Positions 59,501-64,000 of a stretch of DNA of 64,000 nucleotides are shown here, piece after piece. How positions within the stretch are numbered: position 1 is the first letter of the stretch; every line of letters begins with the position of its first letter. The position numbers and the translations under genes are program-made. The stretch covers positions 19,066 to 83,065 of the forward strand of contig CACYHR010000001.1 of NCBI GenBank assembly GCA_902774265.1. The letters run 5' to 3'. Under the pieces are notes generated by a model, which saw only the letters and a list, made by a program, of their open reading frames with translations, had not been told where the DNA came from and made no database searches. The DNA comes from an uncultured Eubacteriales bacterium. Lineage in GTDB: Bacteria > Bacillota > Clostridia > Peptostreptococcales > Anaerovoracaceae.

Positions 59501-62500
59501 ATACACCCAGGCTAAGACGGTCGAGGTGACAGACAGCATTATCAAAAATAGCAAAGCTGCCAACCACGGTGGTGCGATCTACTGTCAGACCGACGTTGAA
59601 GGATCAACCACAATCATACGAGGCACAAGTATAGAAAACTGCTCAGTTATACGAACTGACGGTTACGGCAGCGGTGGCGCAATCTATAGCAACAACGAAT
59701 CGCTCACTCTGAAGAATAGTGAAAGTGAAAATACGAGTATTGCTGCTTGTATTGCTCCGGTTAACAGTGGTGCGATCTACATGAAGACGCCTACAAGTGT
59801 TATTAACATTACGGACGGCACAGTAATCAGCGGTTGCTATGCGGGCATGGGCGGCGCGATCTATCTCCTTACTGGAGTGACCATGAACCTTACCGGCAGT
59901 CCGGAGTTTACCCAGAACGGCTATACCACACAGAACGGAAGCATTGTCAGTGCAGAAAAGGGTGCATGTATCTATCTTGAAGAGGACAGCAGGATCAATT
60001 TATCTGGAAGCCCGAAGTTCAGCCGTAATATTCTGCCAAACAGGGATAGAATAACCAACGGCGGAGTCACAGACTTTGTGCGTCAGGATATTTTCATGGC
60101 CGGCTATGCTTCCGAAACAGAACTCGATACAAATGCAGCATCGATTTATGTGACAGGAGAACTGACGGGAGATACGATCTGGGTCTGGCCTGAAGAGAAA
60201 CCTCATAAATTACCAAATGAGCAGTTCGCGAAGATAGCAGATAATGTTACAGTCAGTGACGCTACACTGAGTCATCTTCGTAATGCTCTTGCAGATACTG
60301 ATACACACTGCAGCAACGGCGAGTATCTTGCTGGTGTACAGTTGGATGAATCAAACAAAAATGTCTATTGGGATAAAATGTATACGATTAGCTTCAAGAA
60401 GATCGACAACAAAGGTGTTAAAGTTTCTGAAGCAGTGTTTACGCTTTACAGAGATTCTTACTGCACACAGGAAGTGGTGCAGGCAATTTCCGCCGATGGG
60501 GAGACGGATACAGATGCCCAGGGAAAACTTCTTGCCAAAGGTACTGTGGAGTTCACATCCATACGCATTGGTGCGTATTACATGAAGGAGACTAAAGCAC
60601 CTACAAGTTTCAAGGATAATGAAACAACATATCTTGTGCTGGTTGGCACACCGTATCTGAGTTCTAATGATAATAACAAATACCTGTGGGAAGGAGACGG
60701 ACCTCTTAACGTATATAATGCTGAGACTTTAGTCGCCCGACATACAACGGATGCCGGTAAGTTCTATGGAATCTTTCCGCTGGAACCGGATAAAAATCAA
60801 GAGGGAATACTCCGTGCAAATCTACGTGCAAATCTGGCCAGTAGCAGTGTAGGCATTGTGAATATTCGAAATGACTATCAGGCCTGGTTCATGAAGCTTG
60901 ATGAAAATGGAAATCCTCTTCCTGGTGCAGCCTTTACTATATATACTGCTATCCTCGAAGGAAATGAGGAACAGACATTTAAGGACGGTTATCCTAAAAT
61001 GATGCGTTGGAGCCGTGATGGGGAAACTTATCCTACGCCTGTGGAGTCTGCTGACGGAACCGAGAAATATAAAGATATTGAGAACAATCCGCTCGATAAG
61101 GGTTTGGTCTACTTCCGTGAACTGCCAATTGGTACATACTATTTGATGGAGACGGGATATCCTGAACGAAACGGATCGAATCGTCGAGCCTTCTATAAGG
61201 AAAGTGATCGTGTACTCAGGCTGACTGTTTGGCTGGACGAAAACACCGAAAAATCTGATTTTAAAATAGAGGAGTTGAAATACAATACAGAGGAAGAAAC
61301 ATACAAATTTGAAGAACTTTCACCAGATCCTTCTTCACATTACATCAATTTGTCTAATAAAGATGTCGTATGTAAATTGACAGATGACAAAGACAACCTG
61401 CTCTATGTTCAGGGGAAGCATGAAATCTGGGAAAAGAAAGGTGGAGAGGGTGAAACAAAACTCTACCCGGCGATTTACTCGACGATTAATGAAGGCTTTG
61501 AAGCTGCGCAAAATGAGACGCTTGTTAATAAAGATAATATAACAGTAGCGGAAGATCCTGCGCTGAAGCTTCAGGTTCTTAAAGACTTTGATCTTGAGAA
61601 ACCGGTGAATTATGAAAGCAGTCGGGATTTGACATTTACGACTGCCAGAACAAAACAATCAGATGACGATCGTTACATTTTCAGCACTACACGTACCAAT
61701 GATACTTCGCATGCGCTGATCAAACGTGCGTATAATGCTGATACATCTACTGATGCGAACGAAGGCGCATTGATTACCGTTTTGAATAATGCAGATCTGA
61801 CATTGCAAAACATTAACTTTAACGGACAAAAAACAGACTTCAACGGAAGAGCAATACATGTTAAAGACGGTTCTTTAACCATTAATGCTAATACACAATT
61901 TCAGAACTTCAGGCAGGAAGCCGCTTCAGACAGTACGGATGAAAAAGACATCGAAGGCGGAGCTATTCTGATGGATGATAACACTAAATTGACTGTGGAT
62001 GGTGGCCACAACAGAACAGCAGTGTTCCTGGAAAATGAGGTTCTCAATAATCGGAGCGGATCAGCTGAGGATAAAGGACTGGGTGCGGATGGTGGTGCAA
62101 TTGCAGTTGGTAAAGATTGCACAGTAAGCCTGACAAATGCACAGTTTACCGGCAATAAAGCAATAGCTGTAACAGATCGCAAAGGAAACGGCGGAGCTGT
62201 CAGCATGAGTAAGACAAGTGAAACTGAGGCACCAGCCAATCTGCCGCTCAGTAATGTCGTATTCAAAAGCAACGAAGCATCCTATCAGGGCGGAGCACTT
62301 CGTGTAGCGGAAAACAGCTATCTGACCGTGGATAACAGTACATTTATAAACAATACAGCGAATGAAGGAAACGGCGGAGCTGTCAAAATCGGTAGATACG
62401 GTACTCTGACATTTGAAGATAATGTGAGTATGAACAACAATTCCGCTGAAAATGGCGGTGCAGTTTACCTTGCTAAAGGTGCTGAGATGAACATGGATGA

Positions 62501-63428
62501 CGATTCAGCAATCACAGAAAACACTGCAAAAGAAAACGGAGGCGGCATATATCTGTATGAGGATTCAAAACTTTATCTGTCCGGTAAACCGAATTTCGGA
62601 GGAACAGAATCAGATAAAGGAAACAGAATCGGAATCGGAAATAACAGAAAACGTCAGGACATCTATATCGAAGGCTATCTCGGAACCGTTGGTGGTGATG
62701 GCAATGATAAAAATGATCCGAAGCTTGCAGAATCACTGATTGTAACCGGCCCGTTGAATGTGAAGAAGGGATCGATATGGGTTGGAGCTGAGCAAGCTGA
62801 CAATGAGGACAACAATCACTGGGATGTCTACAAGCAGTTTGCAATGTTTGCAGGTGAATTGATGGCAGAGAATGAGGATACTCACGAAACTGTAGTAAAA
62901 ATGCCTGAAGACAAACTGAAAACCACCTTCGAAGCTTTCCGCAATGCAAGCACATCCGAGGAATATTACGGAACTGCAGGTGAGAATATCCAATGTATTT
63001 ATTGGCAGGGACCGGAGGGCAAACGAAAGGTTATCCTCAGAAAAGTCAACAGCTCATATGAACCAGTGAAGGATAAGAGCTTCATATTATTCAAAGGAAC
63101 TAATACATCTCCTTATGTTGTAAAACAAGGAGAAAAAAAGATTCAGCTTGGACAGCTTGAAGGCAATAACGCTCCGGAAGGCACAACATTAGATCCTATG
63201 AAATCTCTCGACAGCGGCGTGATCTGGGTCGGAGAACTGCCTTATGGTTGGTATATTGTGCAGGAAGTTAACCCTAAAAAATACTTCTATTTGGTCATAG
63301 ATAAATCCGGCGCATATGGAACATTAGGAGAAGATGGCAAAGATAAAACAGATGGTTATGATACCAGACCAGAAGCAGAGGCTGCTGCGACAGCAAAGTT
63401 TAATGAACTGAAGTCTAAGAATTCATAA
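44520..63428 (+). CDS. Giant multidomain surface protein (6302 residues; SpaA/Cna-B, leucine-rich and beta-helix domains)
   Basis: One uninterrupted 18.9-kb frame after AGGGGA. A signal peptide (about 1-37, ending EAYGA) leads into Asp/Glu/Lys/Ser low-complexity stretches (about 38-150 and 540-650) around folded segments. Then comes a BspA/LRR-like tandem array of 11-residue units, GCTSLTxLDx (about 1117-1304). SpaA/Cna-B domains lie at about 2155-2235 (ETKAPDDY E-box), 2280-2520, 2980-3470, 5290-5610 and near the end. An InlB-type repeat is at about 3605-3705 (FDSNGG...FLGWT). Four modules begin with a CKxxD header (Cys 2664, 3818, 4638, 5618), run into GGA-rich right-handed beta-helix repeats and close with an (I/V)(Y/V)W cap. 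It is secreted and probably an adhesin. The C-terminus has no LPXTG, membrane span or other anchor in frame, which is odd for a SpaA protein. Confidence 0.93.
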   Translation: MKKKFKQVMLLLLMCSMVLSSGGILDMFAWSSEAYGASGDAAAAVEEEAAGSEDASGGEASGDQAGADKSDSGKSGDDKSQGGSSDAGKDQASDGEGGSASGDQAGEKKETDTASGEKAADKEDKKDKEDKAKDKKKKKEKVKLEYQELKATPEQAPLSKKNGKASSDLKRVRKFWRSLTGRKASVRNNNGTDRKAPVKIVVEGEFPEGSKLDAKYIEFNEKQTHNETGLAAFDITIRDKKGKAFIPKGPITVTVKGRAVGGAADDGDAMLIYSYVPNKERAAKYGKKYAADVLVFRDGNVENSRREYKKYKSGKKAVRYREDKAGMGFDGDNSLIFDYTYGKNTGKKAAKKNIDGTLHFVLSAQVPENTVSAADGDTEVSVTGALADSVSLDLGKDDEFADAVNATGGVRTVLSESIALTEEEAGKFNPDRRVRVSITDPAFEKALKNAEKEAKEAAEETGKATADDKTTDEKAKADDNKNAKEKAQAIELKLWKADKDGKPVLVKNAKFDGDTVSFKTGKLGSYAVTVTAVEKEEAAEEGTESEGAKAAEGETGEDADKAAETADAEDKDKEATDKADKTKDKDADEAKKSEDTDKTEEAKKTDDKDKADKGSAKAEEETSDKAGEEAGSVIEDAKTDSESDKNSNPELSGKGQGVSDDPVELVRTATDGKTYKVTVKYDTDSGIPDKAMLEVKEIRKGDFGYNGYIKRSAEEIGTSADEVELARAFDITFRDPVTRQEYQPTKDIQVSIELLHSDISEAGNVDVVHFGDKKVEVMDSEVNDKAVEFESNGFSVYVVMGYTVDFHWGYYIYSIAGESSIKLSELFEKLGITQIGIEDVEDVNFSNEKLVKVEKTDGDWLLTSLKAFKTDEKLTLKLKNGESVDIKVTDDTTIIGSWPCGATENDDVTCTLYSNGEMVVSGTGAMKDYTRNDYWVKDTPWYEYIKDNSSPITKVIVSDGVTRVGTNAFCRARNLENIDASNCTSLISIGESAFKMDKGTTALKTANFTDCINLTTIDPQAFRACVNLETVYFSGCVNLGNIAENANIFTACNAINYLDISDTQMSNIGAFNTSKTAIQTLKANNCSKFSGNLNLSAYSGLQTVELSGCTELTGLSLPSSVTTLDISGCTKLDSLNLSACNNLTTVKLGNRDDLTDLSWLTLPNSVTTLDVSGFTSLTSVDVPASVTSLDVSGCTSLTTLDASACANLTSLNVTGCTSLATMDLSGCTSLTSIEIPASVTSLDVSGCTSLTALDASSSANLTGLDVSGCTDLTTLNLSGCSNLETLNVSGCTSLTALDITELTSLSTLNAADCPDLVVYFDGEYESLPADLVPANVDVICWGDCTFAIERDSEQAIDDIFNQCNITAIESDDVESISVSDDRFLKVEDKKVEDKTVKYLAYLAYFEDPQTLTINLKNGVTGAISVVCEPLAESSNLNEFLDAKSWFSYVNNDKHHLISEESAIIKQGDKLNLNLSFSEIPEGDEGERQMKVDTMTYTFPPDLAIVEDQIHDNIVLTTPSGDISANVDFDSANNKLSITVDQNKREELNSIKNVEFSIPIQVQPDVPGDYALGNDLKLTTGKRHNAKVTISSGDYNEADKTIEYTVIVTAEDDLDYNGKEYPVEITDLTAGESSALQFVSGSGSYVYNHRTGVGEGKPESTVNDSAVTNGESKTFNGFPLNVEHMYEGDTIKLTYTAKVLRGKYNTETKQWEARNTATIKNATITDIRNPLNDTEDDQASVTDNIPYTPLVREYLTLDGSWAYWRVTVNPDSYELGKGEKLTLADTFDDDYPTKNTKTDANQSIDYSSISIKVNSQSDKPPKKVSYDYSGNTGTFRIPDSTPVIITYRTRITSKPGEAQNFRGTAVLKDNDGNQIASSTAGATGDPVVIYPSASDVGGLDNNYMVKMFVYAEGHMETGLEGAQFILLDANQRPLEYKVGKNMGQPVTFTTGSDGYVNIELNEEPGDVSIEKNTGYYLEMMKAIDGYQKDNTLYSFMITDDPSYSTGGFYQYYNGDTMKVRLYPKTSGLSVSMRFSGSYSLTEEQQNNVTAVLQKLEGENNWVEVERHPYTDSQWGAISFDEELYDPNLEYQNIYRVVVDNQHPWDLPNNIVVDTTYYCMVNTGAAEPENEPQEFVLDSADDSVSVVIDNRYEEPQLTLIKMDKKTGETLSGAEFSVYKIVNGEQTGGEVKKYTTIKNEGNQIVIRGGGPYESETLYGIKETKAPDDYLLPIKDEWHYFYFCNDEYLEPSILENLPARATAINLTETGDVITVDNQKEKITIPVMKIWQGNEWPKDAEVVIGLYKSVEGSNVEEHVLNDDGTPKCTTLTADMPYNNTAFKDLPSRDENNKNIIYSIKEEYIKGIVPTPEGSEGVDPLTAGYNPEYGTSSAGVYIVRNKPATKLTVKKEWYDENGKQITDGDMLASQSPVTFDLYRTTTPYDKLKNITNAEMTAFVNNLELVREKVKFGTDGVWSKTINDLDYQDNLGHRYYYYILEYIPSFGNESYDVDHDEGTVTIKNKIAPHSVDLKVTKAALVDDPRPEALDQYFEFTLKLQADETHPIRNWKVYTDAANSEKDLVTDENGEVSFKLKPTNPDQTPTPGASITLSLPEGVTAAVTEKANPEYTVETSSDVSGGTKADDGRTFSYRTSSENAEITYTNTLHVICKVVTDDGEQVPFESLKSALKHIRENSDDFTKPWTIYLLEDYTIPVTDVVGVREYESLTLTTATTDDQLFPYKPRGGDPERATITRGGIGGSMLKNAGTLTLDNICLDGNKDNYYANENGGLVNSTGTLNLNDKTTLRNSATSGKGGAVYAVGEVNIVDGDGVFITDNSAPNASALYLKGTLNMTGGSITGNTGASDGAVVVETTSDAINLSNHPVIFNNTNRQGKAANLYIGVDSDNAVNVVAPGLDSAAHIGISAMEGHMLIGEQFATAEFEQTKNLNRFINDEYGYSGKLKDGTSTNIVWDGLKINIKKIAEPVGANPNDRFTITLASSSIIMSTYVIDGTLDYTVTAARQGRPGTIKLSNVKAGDKISISPLPVGEYKITEEAPNYSQTYTITEKENLEVNEPIIDGKFNADTDCTVTVTNTRKLAGVNLKKTLDDRLEIGNVNFNFTVQLTEADGTAVSGFNLSEGITTNTNGEARFTMSPTDAADVIENFQAPVGATMTITETVDPNYRITTSGVTMPGEGERKEIPDLDEDNDNIYKFEITEDGADVTFNNVRKMAEIELSKVLSGKVSKEESFTFTLTLRNRDNSPVANYDVYKDEEHQENNITTDDDGKASVTFKFEENNEENNTDPDTDPKKSIMLTIPEGTKLEVAETDLNGHNSFYTTKYSINGASEKNGTTATIDKVKDSDKSIVFNNTRKTNTIVVKNTVNGYSGNVVPFSYTATVTDGEENDYDDNGFEDGVMTFELTTGQTQTLSVPYGATLKITEQFIVGYETTVKRGSATAVTKLSDEFIVTTNIPSSSPLLFTNKQLIGLQLVNNTSSDLANVKITVDKNKIYRVNDDQTDQDLVGSNKTATIRIAAGDTAILEIEHDTSTTAMQNYTVEGTTTEDNYLYTIVNEPSFHEYADPAILRVYDADKYTVKGKLRYSVNDSIVTFTEQPLVSFDSNGGSWTTEMEGYNDRDGDRKVYQKAVNTGDTVDRPSPDPVYPTDEGITFLGWTADEAFAKVSHTAEEDVSAKLFKFNSTEVNEPLTLYAIWSKPDRDYRVVTVRNKHAEQLSVKATLTKNGEPVEYEVFNDHSTNTDGEVNFNLPAGESKNLAVPDTVKLEFTLEETSLAVSSEFEITTSSDSKEFTIASVNRDGTVTFTPGICKITDEDGNLLYNNNGRPAVYPTLKSAFTDYSGNLYSEPQKQNKVTPAAVKMLVDVYSIDETTPIAFPSATMTLTTARKDDAQFPYAGVRDRSTIYRTTAGASANCFTLSSGNITLTDIILDGGSENGVKIAKTVNGGLINMTAGVLNVSTGSTLRNCEFAAYDAEDTSRGGAIYLTNGSLNVNNGLFSNLHSRCGGAICAETSAILSVTGNNGGIAFENCTTKSSSDNKYGGDGGAIFYNNKNSSKNLVINGGSDKSNPGIIFTGCVAGSDWGDGGAIFADTNYINDVTINGCSFTECSAKNTTGASDGGYGGGAIGAQKVLHLTVSSCNFTACDTLKSGGAVMSLVKSTNSTVETEKAISITDCSFSDCSCKAQGGGIAVYTSDYKTAKQSTTKLYVEGCTFANCSSGTDNGSGGAVQCYLSCMQYVNTNFTDCWAGKEGGAVNHYYGNGYTDVWTKSKTIIDGCRFIRCRAEDRYDPTALQHYGGGMNTKAKTVEVKGGSYFKDCVSTLKEGGALHLGGQGTDSTATISGSTFINCAAKNGGGALLSSHETLTITGCKFYGCESSASNGGAVYHYKNSRGDSTQKNLTIQNSTFSDNPDISGSEGCSAGLNGGAVWTRATTNILLENLTIKDCSAGNNGGGVYLVTATNATADKVKITDGSISGCQAKNGSAVYVEDQATFSGSLSVSGNTVSDINSGAIQAADTGKLYFEDNVKVENNTCSADPTDNHDVLMQNDNVTTIYTTSKGLDSGAHIGVYVPDQYFNGRGVDGTPFGTYGDSEDGSNYLDAFFNDRDSELYGCQNSENENDKNIYWGFFVCKITDGDGNLLKRANGRDAVYQRLSMALDEFTTVTGGQPVYIKMLVENYEIRQEEAISNFPAADVTLTTASKSDLERPYRGTEGTLCTISRTNSGNELFKLTTSGATFQTENITLDGRKDKTAESGNYRLITATNGSVVINGGTTLQYGKADNNGGGAINATNDATVTVNGSCDENQPTVKFVDCTANGGNGGAIRAYNLNIFNTAEETDKYGTAFINCSADNGGAITSLGSSMEINDVLFDGCHTTSGGGAVYHNNHDAGTSTTVKNCAFENCFTSIGNNLAHGGAIEARTATLNVEDSSFMNCKAGSDGGAVYHGFVDSNNNPSGNRENTTIKNTTFDGCSTAGTDTDYNYGGSVYTQAKTVEVTDSIIKNSKAANHGGAIYCQTDVEGSTTIIRGTSIENCSVIRTDGYGSGGAIYSNNESLTLKNSESENTSIAACIAPVNSGAIYMKTPTSVINITDGTVISGCYAGMGGAIYLLTGVTMNLTGSPEFTQNGYTTQNGSIVSAEKGACIYLEEDSRINLSGSPKFSRNILPNRDRITNGGVTDFVRQDIFMAGYASETELDTNAASIYVTGELTGDTIWVWPEEKPHKLPNEQFAKIADNVTVSDATLSHLRNALADTDTHCSNGEYLAGVQLDESNKNVYWDKMYTISFKKIDNKGVKVSEAVFTLYRDSYCTQEVVQAISADGETDTDAQGKLLAKGTVEFTSIRIGAYYMKETKAPTSFKDNETTYLVLVGTPYLSSNDNNKYLWEGDGPLNVYNAETLVARHTTDAGKFYGIFPLEPDKNQEGILRANLRANLASSSVGIVNIRNDYQAWFMKLDENGNPLPGAAFTIYTAILEGNEEQTFKDGYPKMMRWSRDGETYPTPVESADGTEKYKDIENNPLDKGLVYFRELPIGTYYLMETGYPERNGSNRRAFYKESDRVLRLTVWLDENTEKSDFKIEELKYNTEEETYKFEELSPDPSSHYINLSNKDVVCKLTDDKDNLLYVQGKHEIWEKKGGEGETKLYPAIYSTINEGFEAAQNETLVNKDNITVAEDPALKLQVLKDFDLEKPVNYESSRDLTFTTARTKQSDDDRYIFSTTRTNDTSHALIKRAYNADTSTDANEGALITVLNNADLTLQNINFNGQKTDFNGRAIHVKDGSLTINANTQFQNFRQEAASDSTDEKDIEGGAILMDDNTKLTVDGGHNRTAVFLENEVLNNRSGSAEDKGLGADGGAIAVGKDCTVSLTNAQFTGNKAIAVTDRKGNGGAVSMSKTSETEAPANLPLSNVVFKSNEASYQGGALRVAENSYLTVDNSTFINNTANEGNGGAVKIGRYGTLTFEDNVSMNNNSAENGGAVYLAKGAEMNMDDDSAITENTAKENGGGIYLYEDSKLYLSGKPNFGGTESDKGNRIGIGNNRKRQDIYIEGYLGTVGGDGNDKNDPKLAESLIVTGPLNVKKGSIWVGAEQADNEDNNHWDVYKQFAMFAGELMAENEDTHETVVKMPEDKLKTTFEAFRNASTSEEYYGTAGENIQCIYWQGPEGKRKVILRKVNSSYEPVKDKSFILFKGTNTSPYVVKQGEKKIQLGQLEGNNAPEGTTLDPMKSLDSGVIWVGELPYGWYIVQEVNPKKYFYLVIDKSGAYGTLGEDGKDKTDGYDTRPEAEAAATAKFNELKSKNS
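47866..48436 (+). repeat. 33-bp tandem repeat coding 11-residue leucine-rich units
   Basis: Within the giant gene, units built on TCCGGCTGCACAAGCCTGAC recur with a 33-bp period, broken by shorter 27-bp units with SVTSLDV. They code GCTSLTTLDV-type repeats. Many units match over long stretches at the DNA level, so the array probably expands and contracts by recombination. Confidence 0.85.
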
Positions 63429-63440
63429 TGCTCAACAAAA

Positions 63441-63472
63441 CAGGCTCTCTGTCAATCACGATGGGGAGCCTG
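63441..63472 (+). terminator. Terminator after the giant gene
   Basis: CAGGCTC-18 nt-GAGCCTG followed by CTTTATACTC, 13 nt past the stop. The T-tail is weak. Confidence 0.55.
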
Positions 63473-63555
63473 CTTTATACTCTATATTGTAAGCGCCAGG
63501 TTTAAGAGCGGATTGTAGCGGCCTCATTGATCAACAATGTCGGAAGGAACATGGA

Positions 63556-63636
63556 ATGAACTCAAACTATTTACTCAACAGGATATACAATTTCAGGAAG
63601 AATGGTTATCCAAATATCCATGAACAACTCAAATAG
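63556..63636 (+). CDS. Possible 26-residue peptide
   Basis: ATG 63556 with GGAAGGA about 8 nt upstream codes a basic 26-residue peptide rich in Asn (MNSNYLLNRIYNF...). It is in the 419-bp space between the giant gene and the Rpn paralogue. No family recognised; it may be chance or a gene remnant. The remainder of that space (63637-63847) shows nothing I can name. Confidence 0.22.
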   Translation: MNSNYLLNRIYNFRKNGYPNIHEQLK

Positions 63637-63847
63637 AAAATGAGCGCTAACAAAAGCAATGATTGTATACATTTATGCTGCAAAATCGAATCTTTAAGCT
63701 AAAATAAATGAAATTCAGCATTTTACGCATGGATTCCGACATTATCGGCCCTCAAAAATGTGTACTGAATTTTGATTTTATTTGTGCCATCATTACCTCA
63801 ATCAAATCACATACAGCAATAAGCTGTGAGATGAAGGGAGGTAAGTC

Positions 63848-64000
63848 ATGGCAAGGAACAATAGAGATAAGATTTACAACACACCTTACGATGATGTATT
63901 CAAAACGCTGCTTCGTAAATGCACGAGATTGGTTATTCCGCTGATCAACGAAATGTTTGGCGAAAACTATTCAGGAGATGAAACGATCTTACAGACTTCA
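63848..64000 (+). CDS. Rpn-family nuclease, 3' partial (cut by the window edge)
   Basis: GGGAGG at 63836 precedes an ATG at 63848, and the frame stays open to the last base (51 codons). It begins MARNNRDKIYNTPYDDVFKT, then TRLVIPLINEMFGENYSGDE, closely matching the N-terminal part of the Rpn protein at 42-43 kb (TPYDNAYRT, QLIIPLINEIFGEHYTGKE). It is therefore a paralogue of that gene, on the opposite strand. The nuclease motif lies beyond the window, so activity cannot be judged. Confidence 0.8.
   Translation, partial: MARNNRDKIYNTPYDDVFKTLLRKCTRLVIPLINEMFGENYSGDETILQTS

Noticed and set aside
44557-62993. Many long antisense or shifted reading frames inside the giant gene
   Set aside because: They mirror low-complexity and repeat regions of the coding strand, lack ribosome sites and show no domain sense.
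63708-63944. 78-codon frame near the right edge
   Set aside because: It overlaps, in another frame, the better-supported Rpn paralogue start at 63848, which has a strong ribosome site and clear similarity to the Rpn gene at 42-43 kb.

Overview
The window looks like chromosomal DNA of an anaerobic Gram-positive bacterium of the class Clostridia (Bacillota), probably a gut or oral commensal related to Lachnospiraceae/Eubacteriales. The reasons are strong AGGAGG-type ribosome binding sites, SigA-type promoters, a lipoprotein-type sugar-binding protein, a ROK-controlled sugar operon, clostridial-style type IV pilus genes, and a giant surface protein with SpaA/Cna-B and beta-helix domains. I see no rRNA, tRNA, CRISPR array, prophage or intact insertion sequence. 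The genus is not determined.

Layout: (1) 0-4.4 kb holds a truncated SpoIIE-type phosphatase followed by a large hybrid sensor kinase. (2) 4.4-15.5 kb is a carbohydrate (probably polyol) catabolic locus. A ROK repressor faces an operon of SDR, binding lipoprotein, ABC ATPase, permease, FGGY kinase, a small unknown protein, a zinc alcohol dehydrogenase and a mannitol-dehydrogenase-family enzyme, with a cluster of TTTTRCAAAA operator sites between them. (3) 15.9-25.1 kb is a compact type IV pilus operon (pilB, pilT, pilC, a pilin-like protein, pilD, pilM, pilN-like, pilO-like, major pilin). (4) 25.2-29.6 kb is an AT-rich insert of four glycan genes (O-antigen-ligase-like protein, GT2, GT-C, GtrA) lying between two pilin genes that share almost the same N-terminus. 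This looks like a dedicated pilin or surface glycosylation module. (5) 30.5-34.9 kb is an accessory island. Two copies of a degenerate repeat flank a two-gene cassette (DUF4869-like protein plus a P-loop ATPase), next to a HipBA-like module with HipB-type operators and a duplicated gene-end fragment. (6) 34.9-44.0 kb has a small membrane protein, a VOC protein, UDP-galactopyranose mutase, an 85-bp tandem hairpin repeat, a heterodimeric ABC exporter with one degenerate ATP site, a PIN/NYN-like protein, an Rpn-family nuclease and a HAD phosphatase. (7) 44.5-63.4 kb is a single 18.9-kb reading frame for a 6302-residue secreted surface protein. (8) The right edge cuts a second Rpn paralogue.

How the genes may work together: the ROK repressor probably senses a substrate or product of the sugar operon. 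The operon imports the sugar through an Rbs-like ABC system, oxidises it with up to three dehydrogenases and phosphorylates the ketose. The pilus genes would build a retractable type IV pilus (PilB and PilT both present), whose pilins may be glycosylated by the genes set between them. The giant protein is probably an adhesin. It has no cell-wall sorting signal in frame, but an LNKTG-like tail sits just past its stop in another frame. The strongest candidates for undescribed biology are the DUF4869/ATPase cassette and the pilin-associated glycan island. All functions are inferred from sequence reading alone, without database searches.
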